This document shows, one piece after another, positions 38,751-50,376 of a DNA stretch of 64,000 nt. The stretch is from Euryodendron excelsum (Eukaryota > Streptophyta > Magnoliopsida > Ericales > Pentaphylacaceae): the NCBI GenBank assembly GCA_033060915.1, contig CM065393.1:9979501-10043500 (forward strand), read 5' to 3'. Made by a program: the position numbers and the translations under genes. The notes below the pieces were generated by a model. The model worked only from the letters and a program-made list of their open reading frames with translations. It searched no databases and was not told the origin of the DNA. Each line of letters starts with the position of its first letter. Position 1 is the stretch's first letter.

Positions 38751-39103
38751 CTAAATTTAGAGATGACCAACCAAATCAATAACCTTTGGAAACAAGAAGA
38801 AAAGTACTGGGGTATAAGAATCTGTCTAAAATGGCTTAAATGGGGAGGTAAAAACACCAAATTTTTTTTCTAAATTCAAAGATGACCAACCAAATGAATA
38901 ACCTTTGGAAACAAGAAAAGTACTGGGGTATAAGAAGCCGTCTGAAATGGCTTAAATGGGGGGATAAAAACACCAAATTTTTTTCCTAAATTCAGAGATG
39001 ACCAACCAAATCAATAACCTTTGGAAACAAGAAGAAAAGTACTGGGGTATAAGAATCCGTCTGAAATGGCTTAAATGGGGAGATAAAAACACCAAATTTT
39101 TTT
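38751..39103 (+). repeat. Three tandem copies of a ~118-bp LINE segment
   Basis: Copies at 38751-38869 (119 bp), 38870-38985 (116 bp) and 38986-39103 (118 bp). Each begins CTAAATT and encodes the linker motif NLWKQEEKYWGIR-RLKWLKWG-KNTKFF that precedes the RT domain of plant LINEs and is normally present once. Copy 2 lacks one GAA-type triplet. The copies are about 95% alike. Confidence 0.9.
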
Positions 39104-39171
39104 AGGCAACAACAGTTAGAGGTGTCAAAGGAATAAAATTCTTCCATTAAGGTCATTGGAAGGAAACTGGG

Positions 39172-40350
39172 TTGATAATTCTCAAGTACTCAAAAAGTCT
39201 TATTCTTGACCACTTCACTCAACTTTTTGAATCAGAGGGCCCCAAAGATCTCAGGCCGCCTGTTTTAAGCTGTGTATCTCGTAAGATCTCGAATCATATG
39301 AATGCTGAGTTATTGAGACTTATTTGCGCTAAGGAGGTTAGAGAAGCTGCTTTTAGCTTGGGAGCTCCGAAAGCCCCCCCAGGGCCAGATGGCTTTCAAG
39401 GTATGTTCTATCAACATTTTTGGCATGTCATCAAAAGGGATTTGGTGAGCTTGGTTCAGAATTTCTTTCACACTGGGGAATTTCCTGAATAAATTAATCG
39501 GACTAATATAGCTCTTATTCCAAAAGTCAATATGTCATAGGAGGTTTCTCAATTTTGGCCCTTAACTCTCTGTAATTTTTCATATAAAGTCATCTCGAAA
39601 GTTCTTGTTAATATGTTGAAACCCTTAGTCGATGATATCATTTCGCCTAATCAAAGTGCATTCATCAAAGGTAGGCAAATTCAAGATAACATTTTCATTG
39701 CTCAAGAAGCTGTGCACGTATTGAAGCACAGGAAAAAGGAAAAACAATATAGTTTCGGGCTAAAGCTAGATCATATGAACAAAGCTTAGGACAGGTTGGA
39801 GTGGAATTTCATTGAGAAAGTATTATATTCAATGGTGAGCATTTATCGTATTTCAAACCTCAAAGGGGATTGAGACAAGGGCTGGCTGCATCTCTACTAT
39901 AATTGAAGAAGTTGTTACCCAACAGAGGCTGCAAGGGGTTCAACTTGCTCGAAATTTCCCCAAAAATCACTCATCTTTTATTTGCAGATGACTCCCTCTT
40001 CTTGTTAAATGCCACTAAATCCAATTGCTTGGTGATTCAAGATATTCTTAACAAGTATTGTTATGCTTTAAGGTAGCTCATTAACCTAAATAAATCTTGT
40101 GTTGTTTTTAGCACTAATTCTCCCAAGACACTTAAAGAAGATCTAGTTTCAATCTTACGGGTTCCTTTGAGAGAGCAGTTTGGAAAATATTTAGACTTGC
40201 TGATAGAATGGGGGTCATCTAAAACGTCCTCACTTGGTTGGCTTACTGATAGAATCTTGAGCACAATTGAAGGATAGAAGGAAGCTCTTTTAATTGTTGC
40301 AGTTAAGGAAACTCTAATCAAAGTAGTGTTGCAAGCCATTCCCACTTATG
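39172..40350 (+). pseudogene. LINE reverse transcriptase domain, broken
   Basis: Contains APKAPPGPDGFQG, FYQHFW, then IALIPKVN, CNFSYKVISKVL, NQSAFIKGRQIQDNIFIAQE, LKLDHMNKA and, after a deletion, THLLFADDSLFLLNA with the catalytic FADD at 39981-39992. This is the RVT_1 domain of plant L1-type elements. Several stops (for example near 39491, 39537 and 39787) and a missing stretch near 39830-39900 inactivate it. Confidence 0.85.
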
Positions 40351-41039
40351 TTATGTCATTCTTTAAGCTTCCAGTTACATTGTGTGATAAGCTATGTGCT
40401 AAGGTTGCTAGGTTTTGGTGGAGTGGTAGTAAAGGAGAATGAAGAGTTCACTGGGTCTCCTGGGCTGAATTAACTAAAAGGAAGTGTGAAGGCGGTCTTG
40501 GTTTCAGGGATTTTGAGCACATGAACACTGCTTTACTAGCTAAGCAAGCCTGGAGGCACCTTAATGATGAAAAAATCTCGTGGGCTTGGGTTTTGAAAGG
40601 CAGATACTTCCCTTATTGCTCATTTTGAGAAGCAAAAAGGGGTGTCCGCTCCTCCTAGAGTTGGAAAAGCCTCATTTTAGGTGGGGAGCTGCTAAGAAAA
40701 GAGTGTATCTGGTAAGTGGGTGATGATACATCTATTCGAATCTGGGAAGATAATTGGATTCCAGGAAGGGGTGTGGTAAGTGCTAATTCTTCAGTTCAAT
40801 CCGGAAGGTTGAAGAGTTGATTGATCCTGGAAGGCATCCTGGAATTTAGATCTCTGTAACTCTTTCAAATACTTTGGAAATTTTTTTTAGAATTCCTTTA
40901 TCTTTATCCAGAGTTCTGGACAGAATTGTATGGCCAAAATTCAATAATGGGACTTCAATTGTTAAGAGTGGGTATCAAAGCTGCATGAAACATCCTAAGA
41001 AGCAGGTATGGGCTAAAAGATCTTCTTTATTCTAGGTTC

Positions 41040-41390
41040 CAATTGAATTATGGTCTAAATTATGGTCTTTAACAGTCCCACCAAAATACACAGCTTTCCT
41101 CCGGAAGGCATGTAAGAATGTCATTCCTACAGCAGAAAATCTGTTTAACAAAAAGATTATCAATTCTCCCATTTGATCTTATTTGTTATCAGGAGGTAGA
41201 GATAGTAGAAGATCTTTTCCTTTTGTGTCCTTGGACTCATCAAGTTTGGCTTGGAGGGCCTTTTCATCTTCACCTAACCAGGTTAATAGTATCTAGATTT
41301 GATAAATGGTTGTTAGAGATTTTGTCTGGCCAGTTTGGGTTACCAACTACCGTGGATCCTAATGCTTTTGCTGCTATGATTTGTTAGTTT
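41040..41390 (+). pseudogene. LINE zinc-ribbon-like (zf-RVT) domain, broken
   Basis: LWSLTVPPKYTAFLRKACKN and NLFNKKI followed, after frame changes, by EVEIVEDLFLLCPWTHQVW match the region between RT and RNase H in plant LINEs (a His/Cys-containing domain). Decayed. Confidence 0.65.
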
Positions 41391-41574
41391 ATATAGAAAG
41401 CTAGGAGTGCTATGATCTTTGAGAACCCAAACCCTGATTGTCATTTCTCGAGCTTGGAAAGCTATTGACGAGTATGTGCAAGCTTCTTCTCCCGACTAGT
41501 AAAATTTCAGTGGCACTACATCACAGTCGGTTGCATCTTCTTCAGGGCACCTTCATCAACCTCTGATAATTAAG

Positions 41575-42063
41575 ATGAATTATGATTTTGCCTTTGCTGA
41601 AGAAGGTAAATTTGGTTTTGTTGGAATTTTAGTCAGAGATGGTACAGGTAGACTGTTAACTGGAAAACATACCAAGTACTTTTGTGATTCTCCTCTGGTT
41701 GGAGAAACTTTAGCGCTTAAAAAAACTTGTTGGTTGGCACAATCCCTGGGCATCTCAAAGGTTGTGTTTGAAGCAGATTCTCTTTCTGTGGTTGAAGGAG
41801 TCAATAATCATCCAAACTAGTGCTCCCCATGGAAAATTCGAAGTCCATGTAAAGACATCTAGTGCGCCCTTTCCTCTTTTGCCCAAGCTTCAATTGTGCA
41901 TATCTCCCATGAGGCTAACAAAGCTGTAAACTAGGTTTCAAGCTGGGTTTCTGCGAAGAAAGGTCTTCTTCCTCCCTCTTGGTCATTCTCAATTCCTGAT
42001 GAGGATTTTGGTTCAAGACCTTCCTCAGTGTGGGATTGGGCAGTTTGTGCTTTATCTCTATAA
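41575..42063 (+). pseudogene. LINE C-terminal RNase H domain, decayed
   Basis: MNYDFAFAEEGKFGFVGILVRDGTGRLL, then GETLALKKTCWLAQSLG, then VVFEADSLSVVEGVN: an RVT_3-type RNase H with the expected Asp, Glu and Asp present. After the stop at 41818 the frame continues with ISHEANKAVN, where the fourth acidic residue of the usual AN-VAD motif is lost. Such a fused RNase H is known from a subset of plant L1 elements. Confidence 0.75.
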
Positions 42064-42266
42064 TTTTGCTATTTTGTTGGTTATTTCTCTATGCTCTTTT
42101 GTCGCTCACACCAGTCTAAAAATAAAAAATAACAATTATCCCTTCTAGCTAGTTAGTAAATTTCACATTTCTCTATTTAATAATCCAACAATTAGTTACT
42201 TTGCTTCAGTCTTTATATTAGTGTTATCCAGAATTTCAAAACTATGAAATTTAAGTAGAGTGAAAA

Positions 42267-44698
42267 TGTCACGCCTTGAATCTTGTGACCCGAGAGCATG
42301 AAATAAAAGGTGTAAAGGAAATAAATATAATAAAGGAAACAGAGAAAAATGTGCTAGCCAAAGGGTTAAATATGTGGTTGATTATAAAGGATAAAGACTC
42401 TTTATAGAACTTATATTGGAGTTATATATGTGTTGGATCGTGTTTGGAACTCTAAACAAATGTAAAATCAAGTCGCCTAAGTGTAGGTGTCGATTCTTGT
42501 AAAGAGGTGTTGACCCTAGTACTTTCTAAGTCATATTTAACATTTCTGCCTTGAGGTGTCGACCCCCTGTGAAAAAGGTGTCGATATATTTGTCTACAAA
42601 ATTTTTTTTTTCCACAGACTTTGTTTCAAGGTGTTGACATTTTAGTGAATAGGTGTCGACACTTAAAAACCAGTGGCTAACAAAATGAGTTTCTATTCAA
42701 AGTTGTTGAACCCAAAATAATAAGTGTTGACACTTTCACTACTCGACCAAAATTCAGTAACTTAACTAAAATATGTCTAGAAATGTTAACTTCAAAATGC
42801 AATTTTTCTCAAACCATGAACTCAAATATCATGAAATTTGACATGCATATTCTATTATGAATTTATTTTCAATCTCCACTGAAACAATTTATAACTTGAC
42901 TTGTGATCAAAATAAAGTACTATGGTTAGATTCAGTACACCTAAAGAAAATTTAGCATAATTTATTCAATCCTTAACCAATTAAAGCTTATACTATACCA
43001 AAATAAAGATAACACAATGCTCTATTTTCCATACAAACATTTTTCAAAAATAAATTGTTTACAAGATACAAGTTTCACAAGTGGCCTGTTCTGCATATGC
43101 ATTTCAAAATAACTTTCTAAAACCCATTATATCATGTTCCTTTAACAACAAAATCACACCCAATAATCCCAACTTCACCAAAAATGACAATAAGTTGGGT
43201 AATTGAAATACATAAATATGTCCGTGCTTACGCTCACAAATATTACAAAAGATAGAACACCCAAAACTTCACAACTTCATCAAAAGGTTAAGCGACTAGC
43301 ATATTATTTGCAAAATAGTATACTTGAGCAAACGTGCCTAGTAGAGAAAATACTAACAATGCTAAATATCAACATGGTGGTATGTGCAAATGTACAATAT
43401 AATAATATGAAACAAGGCATGGAGATCACAATATACATCAAGTACTCATCACTAATATCACCGTAGTATTCCCTTCAACATAACCAACAAATTCTCAATT
43501 CCTTACTCAAATTTAGCTTCTTGTTGTCATCTCATCCTATTCCTTTCCATTTCTAATACCACATTTTTTAACAAATGACACAACGGAGATTTCTGTACGC
43601 CAAATTCAAGCACCTTGTTATTGCATAGGCTTCGTCACACTCACTAGCTTTGCGGGCTACTAGTCCGATGGATTCTAGAACCACCTGCGCAGGGCTATGA
43701 CTTTTTACCAATGGGCTCAACCCCAACTTGCTTTTTGTACCCAAATCTCAAAATTCAACTAACACAAAATCGAACTCATACCAACTTAACCATATTACTC
43801 AATTTACAAAAACACTTGGTCATTTTTCATAACTCATAAGACTTTTCACAAGTTCATATACACATTTTATTAAACACATGGTGAGCATCAATCACATTCT
43901 AATATCTTAACATTTCATATCACAACAAGTTTTCCATCGAATAAATTTCTAACATGCAATATCAACAAGCGGCATTCAAAATAAGATCAAATGATAATTT
44001 TAAGTAAAACTCTTGCACAAGTATCATAAGAATGCAACTATACATACAGGGTTTCATAATATGCCAAAAACAAACATGGTATTTATGAAAGTAACATACA
44101 TTCATGTATGGAACATATTAACATTAACAAAGTTAGTGAAATTCCTACCTCAAGTGAGATGTAACCAAATCCTAGGATTCAAACTTGCCTAAAACAAACA
44201 AATTTGTAGAGCTTTGCGAGTATAGTAACTTTAATTGTTGGTTCAAGAGTAAAATTCCAAAACTTATTGGAGAAGCTAAATAATTTTCTCTCTCTATTTC
44301 TCTCAACCAACGTAGTATACTTTTTTAATTTTTACTCCTCTTCATTTTCTTCCATTTTCTTGAAGTGATAAAAGTATAGTTTTGCCCTCCATACACAATA
44401 TAAGGCCAAATTTGATCTCGAGAACTCCAAAATTAGCGAAATTAAATCATGAATATTATTTATGAAATAAAATATTATTCATGCCAAAAAATATGTCTCG
44501 CATCCCAATAAGCTTGTGGACCTCACATAAATCGACAAACACTTAGTTTACTAAAATAATTTAAAAGTAAGCTCAGGAACAAATATGCATGTAATAGTAT
44601 AATTTATCGTGTAAATATACTAACAGGACAATTTATATATAAATATTCATGCTCTTGATATATATTATATTAGTAATAAAAATTTTTGAGTCTCTACA
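42267..44698 (-). repeat. Candidate solo Ty3/gypsy LTR
   Basis: Begins TGTCACGCCTTGAATC and ends GAGTCTCTACA on the + strand; read on the minus strand it starts TGTAGAGACTCAAAAATTT and ends in GGCGTGACA, the style of Tekay/Del-type LTRs. 2432 bp, non-coding. Flanking GAAAA (left) and AAAAA (right) are only a weak 5-bp duplication. No primer-binding site or coding region adjoins it. Confidence 0.5.
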
Positions 44699-44744
44699 AA
44701 AAATCCTTAACACAGTTAAATATTAAGGACCATGGGTTATGGAC

Positions 44745-45125
44745 CTCCTTTCGTAGCTGTTGCAAGGAGAGGAAGAGAGGAGTTTAGAGAGAGAGGCTGG
44801 TTTCTAGCGAGAGAAAATGATGATGTTGGTTTTGGTTAATGAAAGAGAGTGAGTACTGTAGTGAGAGAAGGAGAGTTGCGACGCCGGCAGTCCATGGTGA
44901 TCTGGCGGGTGGTTCGGCTAGGCTACGGCTGCCAGGCGAAGTGCTTTCTGTGAGAGAAGAGAGAATATTAGGGAGAGACAGGGAGAAGGGTTCTACGTCG
45001 TGGTAATTTGACAAAGACAAGGAGAGAGAGTTTGTATTGGAGAGAGAAAGGGTGTTTCAGAAGAGAGAAGAGAGAATATTAGAGAGGGGTTGATAGCTGG
45101 GATGGCGACAGTTTGACAGAGAGGC
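44745..45125. other. Purine-rich (GA) tract
   Basis: GA-rich, moderately GC sequence without recognisable coding. It resembles transcribed leader sequence, but no gene follows. Confidence 0.35.
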
Positions 45126-46525
45126 AGGAAAAGAATACTAATTAATTAAAGTAAATAACATTTATTAGCATAAAATAAAAAATACTAATTAGTAAACCAT
45201 AAATAAATCTGTGTTGCTATTTAAGCTAATTCATATGGTATATCGTTACCAAAATGCGTAATTAATTTAATGAACTTTTCAAAAGATATTGATTCTATAT
45301 AAAAGTAACTTTAAATACAAAAGTGATCTAGTGATCGACTAAACATTTGGGGGTGGTTAGTGAACAGTTGGCCTCCCTATTAAGCATGAGATCTCAAGTT
45401 TCATCTATCTTCACACCCCCGTAACTAGTTTTTATTTATGCAATGCATTAAATTTGCATAATTCATATAAATGTTGATTCTGCACGAGTTTTTTTCTATT
45501 AAATTACATCTATACCAAAGTTATTAAAAAAAAAAAATTCTACACAGATTATTAAACACTTCTTTTCCGTTTTCCTTTTGAATTTTAGGTTACCAACTGC
45601 TTCTATAAGAAAAATAAAAAAGAAATAAAATTAGTAATTAGGAAATATGGATAGAAAAGTTAATGCATTGTTTGGTGTAATTTTAAGAATACTATTATCG
45701 TAAACATGTTTTCTCTAAGGACTCCAAAAATTTTGAGCTCTGTTTTTTAAGTCATGTTATTATTCTTAATTGGAATGGTTCTTCTTAATGTGAATTAGGT
45801 TGGACTAGACTAATAGTCTTGCATAGTTTCATGTTTGGTTGCAAAAGAATAGTCAAACTAATAATCCCAACCAGTTACTTATTCCACATATATGTGACTA
45901 TATAACCCTAGAGAGAGAGGTGGGATAAATAGTCCTAAGATAAGGGGAGTGTGGACAAGGAATTTAATGGCCAAAATATCTGTTACCCTAACTTACACAT
46001 ATTATTTATGCTGCGTGTAACAATAAATATGATGTAATGTCAAAATACATTATACATATGTTAATATATAATTTGTGAATATAATATATTAATATTTTAA
46101 GTATACATGCCTTCATATAGTAACGTTATATTTATACAATAAATATTTTGTATATTAATAATAAAAATATGCAGTTATTAATTATTTACAATATGTACTG
46201 TATAATATAGTATATTATATTATATGCAATATAAATTAGCGAGGGGCAACACAATTATTTTTAATATTTATTCTAGTCCTGCCAAACAAACAATCGTGGG
46301 GATAAGGTTAATTCCTGTTTTTACCACATGTGAACAAACATTGAATCTAATGGACTGAATATAACAATTTGGGAATATTACTCCTTGCACAAGGAGTCCT
46401 AGGACTCCTATTCGGGGGACTGCTTACCCTATTTGCGAAACAAACATGGTCTTAGATGTGGACAATTGGATCAAAATAAACTCACGGCCCAAGTGCATTC
46501 AATGGCATACGGTTCAATTCACTTA
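45126..46525. other. AT-rich intergenic DNA
   Basis: No gene recognised. At 45340-45410 a faint tRNA-like wording (GGTTAGTG...CAAGTTTCATC) may be a SINE trace. AAACAAAC/GTTTGGTT motifs around 45830 and 46270 could be ends of an old MITE. Confidence 0.3.
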
Positions 46526-47227
46526 AGGGTCATCAATCTGGCCCACAGCCCGCTCTGGCCCACTAGGGTTTAGCCTGGCCCCCAAAGACAGGCTAGCCCA
46601 ACCCAACCTATGTTAGAATGGGCTGGGTCTGGGCTTGAATTTGGGGCCATGGGCCGGCCCGCATTGAGCCCTATCTTTGAATGAAGCCTGACCCAAGTGT
46701 GGCCCGATAGGAGCCCGTCAGGCTCAGTTCATAGTAGCCCAAAAATTGTTTAATTCATGCATGTTTTTTAATTTCTCATTATCTCATGTAAATTAGCAAA
46801 TACTATTTTTTTGGGTAGAGAAGTGCAAATGATTAATGGATATGTATGAACCAACCTAGTTGTAAAGTTTTTTTTATTATCTGAACTTTAATGTGCAATT
46901 TTGATTGACATGATAAACATTTAAACTTTCTATTATAGTTTTGCATTTTTTCAATTCTTTTGAATCTAATACATAAAGCCTGGCTTAGACCCATTTTAAG
47001 CTCGAATTTAGGCCCATCTTTAAGCCCCAAATTTATGCTCACAGTGGGCCAAACCTGACCTAAGCCCACAAGACCATTTTCCCTAGGCATGTGGCTAGGC
47101 CTGGGTTTCAACAAATGGCCATGGGGTGATTCACCGAGGCCATTGACTAGTCAAAGTCCGCTAGAGCCTAATCTAAGCCTGCCCTAGTCCCCACAAATAC
47201 GGCCCGGCCCGGCCTGTTGACGCCGCT
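46526..47227. mobile_element. hAT-like element with GGCCC-rich ends
   Basis: The left end AGGGTCATCAATCTGGCCC and the reverse complement of the right end (AGCGGCGTCAACAGGCCGGG) share the pattern A-GG-GTCAAC followed by GGCC repeats, known from non-autonomous plant hAT elements. 702 bp, non-coding, with GGGCCGGCCC-type tracts inside both arms. No 8-bp target duplication recognised. Confidence 0.45.
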
Positions 47228-47409
47228 CAATGTCAAAAGCATCGAGGTACAGTGCAAGGTGTAGCCCTAACCTAAAAAAAAAAAGGTACAGTGCAAGAAA
47301 GGGCATTTCCATTGCTTCATCAAAAAATAAGTGCCATTGGGAAACCATCTCAACAAATATTCCCATTCGAGAAAAAAAAAAAGTAATAAATACACCTTAT
47401 CATGCAAAC

Positions 47410-47617
47410 ATTATCTAGTGTGACTGCCGCACCACATTATTATGTTAATAGTGTGACAGTTTATTCATATAATGCCATGTGTAGAGGAAGATAATACTTT
47501 TTAAATTTAAAATTTCCATCATGTAAATAATTTCATACATAACATAATTTAAATAGAACATCACACCACGCACGTAAGCATGATAATGTGGTGTGACAGT
47601 CATTCTATATAATTACC
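47410..47617. mobile_element. MITE related to the 32750 element
   Basis: The left arm TGTGACTGCCGCACCACATTATTATG-type sequence and the inverted right arm (TGACTGTCACACCACATTATCATG) match over about 30 bp. The outer right end reads GGTAATTATATAGAAT when inverted, like the ends at 32750. About 208 bp, AT-rich core. Confidence 0.55.
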
Positions 47618-47676
47618 GCTTATCATGGGGTGTGACTCGAACAAAAAAAAAAATTCAATGTCATGATAGAGCTTCG

Positions 47677-47916
47677 TAGGGATGACAATGGACTGGGGCG
47701 AGGTGGAGGTTGAGATTTTCATTCCCTTCTCCACCTAAAAAATTCACCTCCATCCCCACATGAAGATTAATTTTGACCTTCATCCCCGCCTCTACCCCTG
47801 CCTCTGCCTCGGCCTCCAACCCAAGCCCAAGCCTAAGCTTTTTTTAAATTTAATTTGTTTATACTGCTAATTTTAAAATATTATACATCTATTCCACATC
47901 ATTAGTTTCAGTTCGT

Positions 47917-47956
<40 letters not shown>

Positions 47957-48265
47957 CTGGTCCCCAAAGGTGCTAGTCCGCTGGAGCTGGAGGATTGATT
48001 TTCTTAATTCTGTTAAAGGCTTAGATGGTCAGCCTTATACGAGTAACTATTCGTTCAACTTCAACCAATAAGTAAAGGCTCTAAAAAGGAAAAATCAGCC
48101 TATAAACTAAAAAAATTGTAAAAGCAGGGGGAGCGGGGTGGGGAAAAAACTTTTCCATCTCCAACTCCATATCTATATAAATTTTCATTTAAATCTCCAT
48201 CCCCGCCCCCAAACGAGGCGAATTCAGTCGGATCTTCACTTTTTTCTGGTCCATTGTCATCTCTA
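47677..48265. mobile_element. Non-autonomous hAT element with Ac-like ends
   Basis: The left end TAGGGATGACAATGGACTGG and the reverse complement of the right end (TAGAGATGACAATGGACCAG) match over 18 of 20 bases. The Ac/Ds-type TAGGGATG terminus indicates hAT. The interior is non-coding: C-rich blocks near both ends, a (GA)n tract (47930-47954) and AT-rich stretches. GCTTCG lies directly outside the left end and again five bases beyond the right end, a possible remnant of the target duplication. Confidence 0.7.
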
Positions 48266-48283
48266 GCGCCGCTTCGTCATTGT

Positions 48284-49935
48284 AACAACCTCAAATTCTA
48301 CTAACTTTTGAATATGATTAAGTAATAAAAGAATTGATAAACTTCTTAAGGAATGAATGATCTAGCTTGATATGAAATTTAGAGATAAAGGAAAGCTCGA
48401 GAAAATTGCTATGTATGTTTTAACCAAAAATTATGTTTGATGAAATTTCTAATCATGAAAATATATATATATATATAAATATATAATTTTGCATAAGATA
48501 AGACATTCGATAAAGAGAATGGGAGAGAAAAAAGCTTACACGAAGCCAAATAGAAAATGGCATGATTGAGATTGAAGCTCTAAGGGTTAAAACAAAATTA
48601 CTAATGAACTAAAGATGGGAAGGCAATTAGAAGATTAGTAAATGGTAAATGGTAAATATGTAATTTTGCAAGGAAGCCTAAAGAAATTAAAAATTACATA
48701 AGGGGCCTTTGTCTTGGCCTCCAACTATCCTTGGCCTATATATACAAGGCTTTTGGTGTTTGCATTCTTCACACCAAAGCTTGATAGCTTAAAACAAAGG
48801 AGAGGAAGAGGATTGATAGGAGAGTTCGAAGGGAGAAAGTGAGAAGGGAGGAAGGGCTGCCAAAGTGCAGCCAAGAAGAAGAAGAAGAAGAGAGTGAGAG
48901 AGAGAGAGCATACTGCTGAGTAGAAAAAGAACAAGAAATGAGGAAGGGAAAAGAGAGAGAAGGTTAGTGGAAACTATCATTCAACTTTAGGATCAAAACC
49001 TTGACGTATACCTTCTTTCTTTAGTAAATTGCTTTGCATTTCATGTTACACAGAGCTGAAGTTGCTGCAAATGTTATTATAAAATACCAGTCATCGACAA
49101 TAACTAAAAATGGAAGAAAACTATGAGGAATTTGAAACTTGCCTTACCCATCACTGTTGGACACCATAGATCACCTTCTGAATAGTTAATAAGAAAATTA
49201 GAAGAAGGTATAAGTAGTCTATGTCTCAAAACCAAGGCTTGGTACCATGTTGTCTTCAGAATAGACCTCACGGATGCATATCCCCAAAAGCAATGTAGGT
49301 ATCAAAAGTCTCTAAAAACATTTGGGCAGAATTTTAGCATGATTAGAATAAGGTTTTGTACTAAATATGACATGGGTATCACCAAAAGAGAGGAAATAGT
49401 AGAGTTGCAGGTTGCTCCCAGAAACTGGGCATAGGCTGCAACTTTTAGACTCTGTTTTCAAGGCCTAAATGAGGTCTAATCACAATTCCAAGACTATGGT
49501 TGGAAAAAGCGCCAAAAACCTTTCAATTTAGGCTCAAAGTTTGCTCATTTTGGTTGAAAATTGATTGAGAAAACACATTAAAGTTTGAGGTTTTAAATTG
49601 GTGCGAACTAGTCAGGGCAGTAGCTTCAAAGCCCAGTTTGAGAACTCAAATGAGCTCTGATGGAAAAAAATAATTACATAAGGTTGTAGGGTACGAAAAA
49701 TAGATGAGTTTAGACACAAGCTTCGTTACAAAAGGTGGAAAAATAGCTGGGTTATGGAGGTTGCAAAATGAAGTCGCAAAAGAAGGTATAATTTGCCACA
49801 GAGGCAGTTGCAAGGCTACGGTTTTGTTGATAATTGACCTATTTAAAAATGTCATTTGGAGCTGAAATTTTTAACAGTTGCAATTAGAGTTATATTAGGT
49901 ATTTGGGTTTTGGTATCACTCAAAAATGTTGAATA
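48284..49935 (+). repeat. Gypsy-type LTR fragment interrupted by the copia element
   Basis: Begins TGTAACAACCTCAAATTC, an LTR-like start of the Tekay/Del kind. A TATA box (CCTATATATACAAGG, 48735-48749) is followed by a GA-rich transcribed-looking stretch, the same order as in the LTR at 53380. It stops where the copia LTR begins (49936). No internal coding region belonging to it was found. Confidence 0.45.
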
Positions 49936-50367
49936 TGTTATAAAACTAAAAAAATATAAAACAGATAAAATAACTAAAGATAAAATATAGAGAATAGTTC
50001 TTCAAAAATTGTCAAATATTTATCATATTAGTTCTCCTAAAACAATTAGGGGTTGATCTTCTAGACCATCCAAAACTTTATTTATAGTACAAAACTAAAT
50101 AGAGTACAATATGATCTTTGAGGATTTACCTATATTTCACTTCCTTCTATTTTTTCTCTGCTTTCCCCTTTCTATTTTCTCTCTATGTTTAGTTGTACTT
50201 TAAACTATTACTTGAGCTCCTATTTATAGCGATCTAGACTTGAGGTGGCAAGTCAAATTCTTCGTCCGCAAGACTTGATCTAGTCGGCCGCGCTATACTT
50301 GACAAATTGAATTAAATGCTCTTAGAACCTAATATGACGGATGAGGTCATTCATGAAGTCATAATAC
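49936..50367 (-). repeat. 3' LTR of the copia element
   Basis: 432 bp. On the minus strand it starts at 50367 with TATTATGAC (from a TGTTATGAC-type end, one change) directly after the polypurine tract, and ends ...GTTTTATAACA at 49936. A TATA box CTATAAATAGGAG lies at about 50229-50217 on the minus strand. The terminal inverted repeat TGTTAT/ATAACA is visible. Confidence 0.75.
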
Positions 50368-50376
50368 TCCCTCTTG
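50368..50376 (-). other. Polypurine tract of the copia element
   Basis: AAGAGGGAG on the minus strand, within CATCCAAGAGGGAG immediately before the 3' LTR; the usual plus-strand primer site in plant copia elements. Confidence 0.75.

Larger units (their letters stand above)
38093..42131 (+). mobile_element. 5'-truncated L1-type LINE (non-LTR retrotransposon)
   Basis: Plus-strand remnant of LINE ORF2 in the order endonuclease (C-terminal half), linker, reverse transcriptase, zinc-ribbon-like domain and RNase H, ending in an A-rich tail (AAAAATAAAAAATAA, about 42117-42131). ORF1 and the start of the endonuclease are missing, a usual outcome of incomplete reverse transcription. I could not find a target-site duplication. 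Many stops and frameshifts show that it is dead. Confidence 0.9.

Noticed and set aside
45340..45410. tRNA-like wording (possible SINE)
   Set aside because: The A box and B box are too degraded for a separate call.
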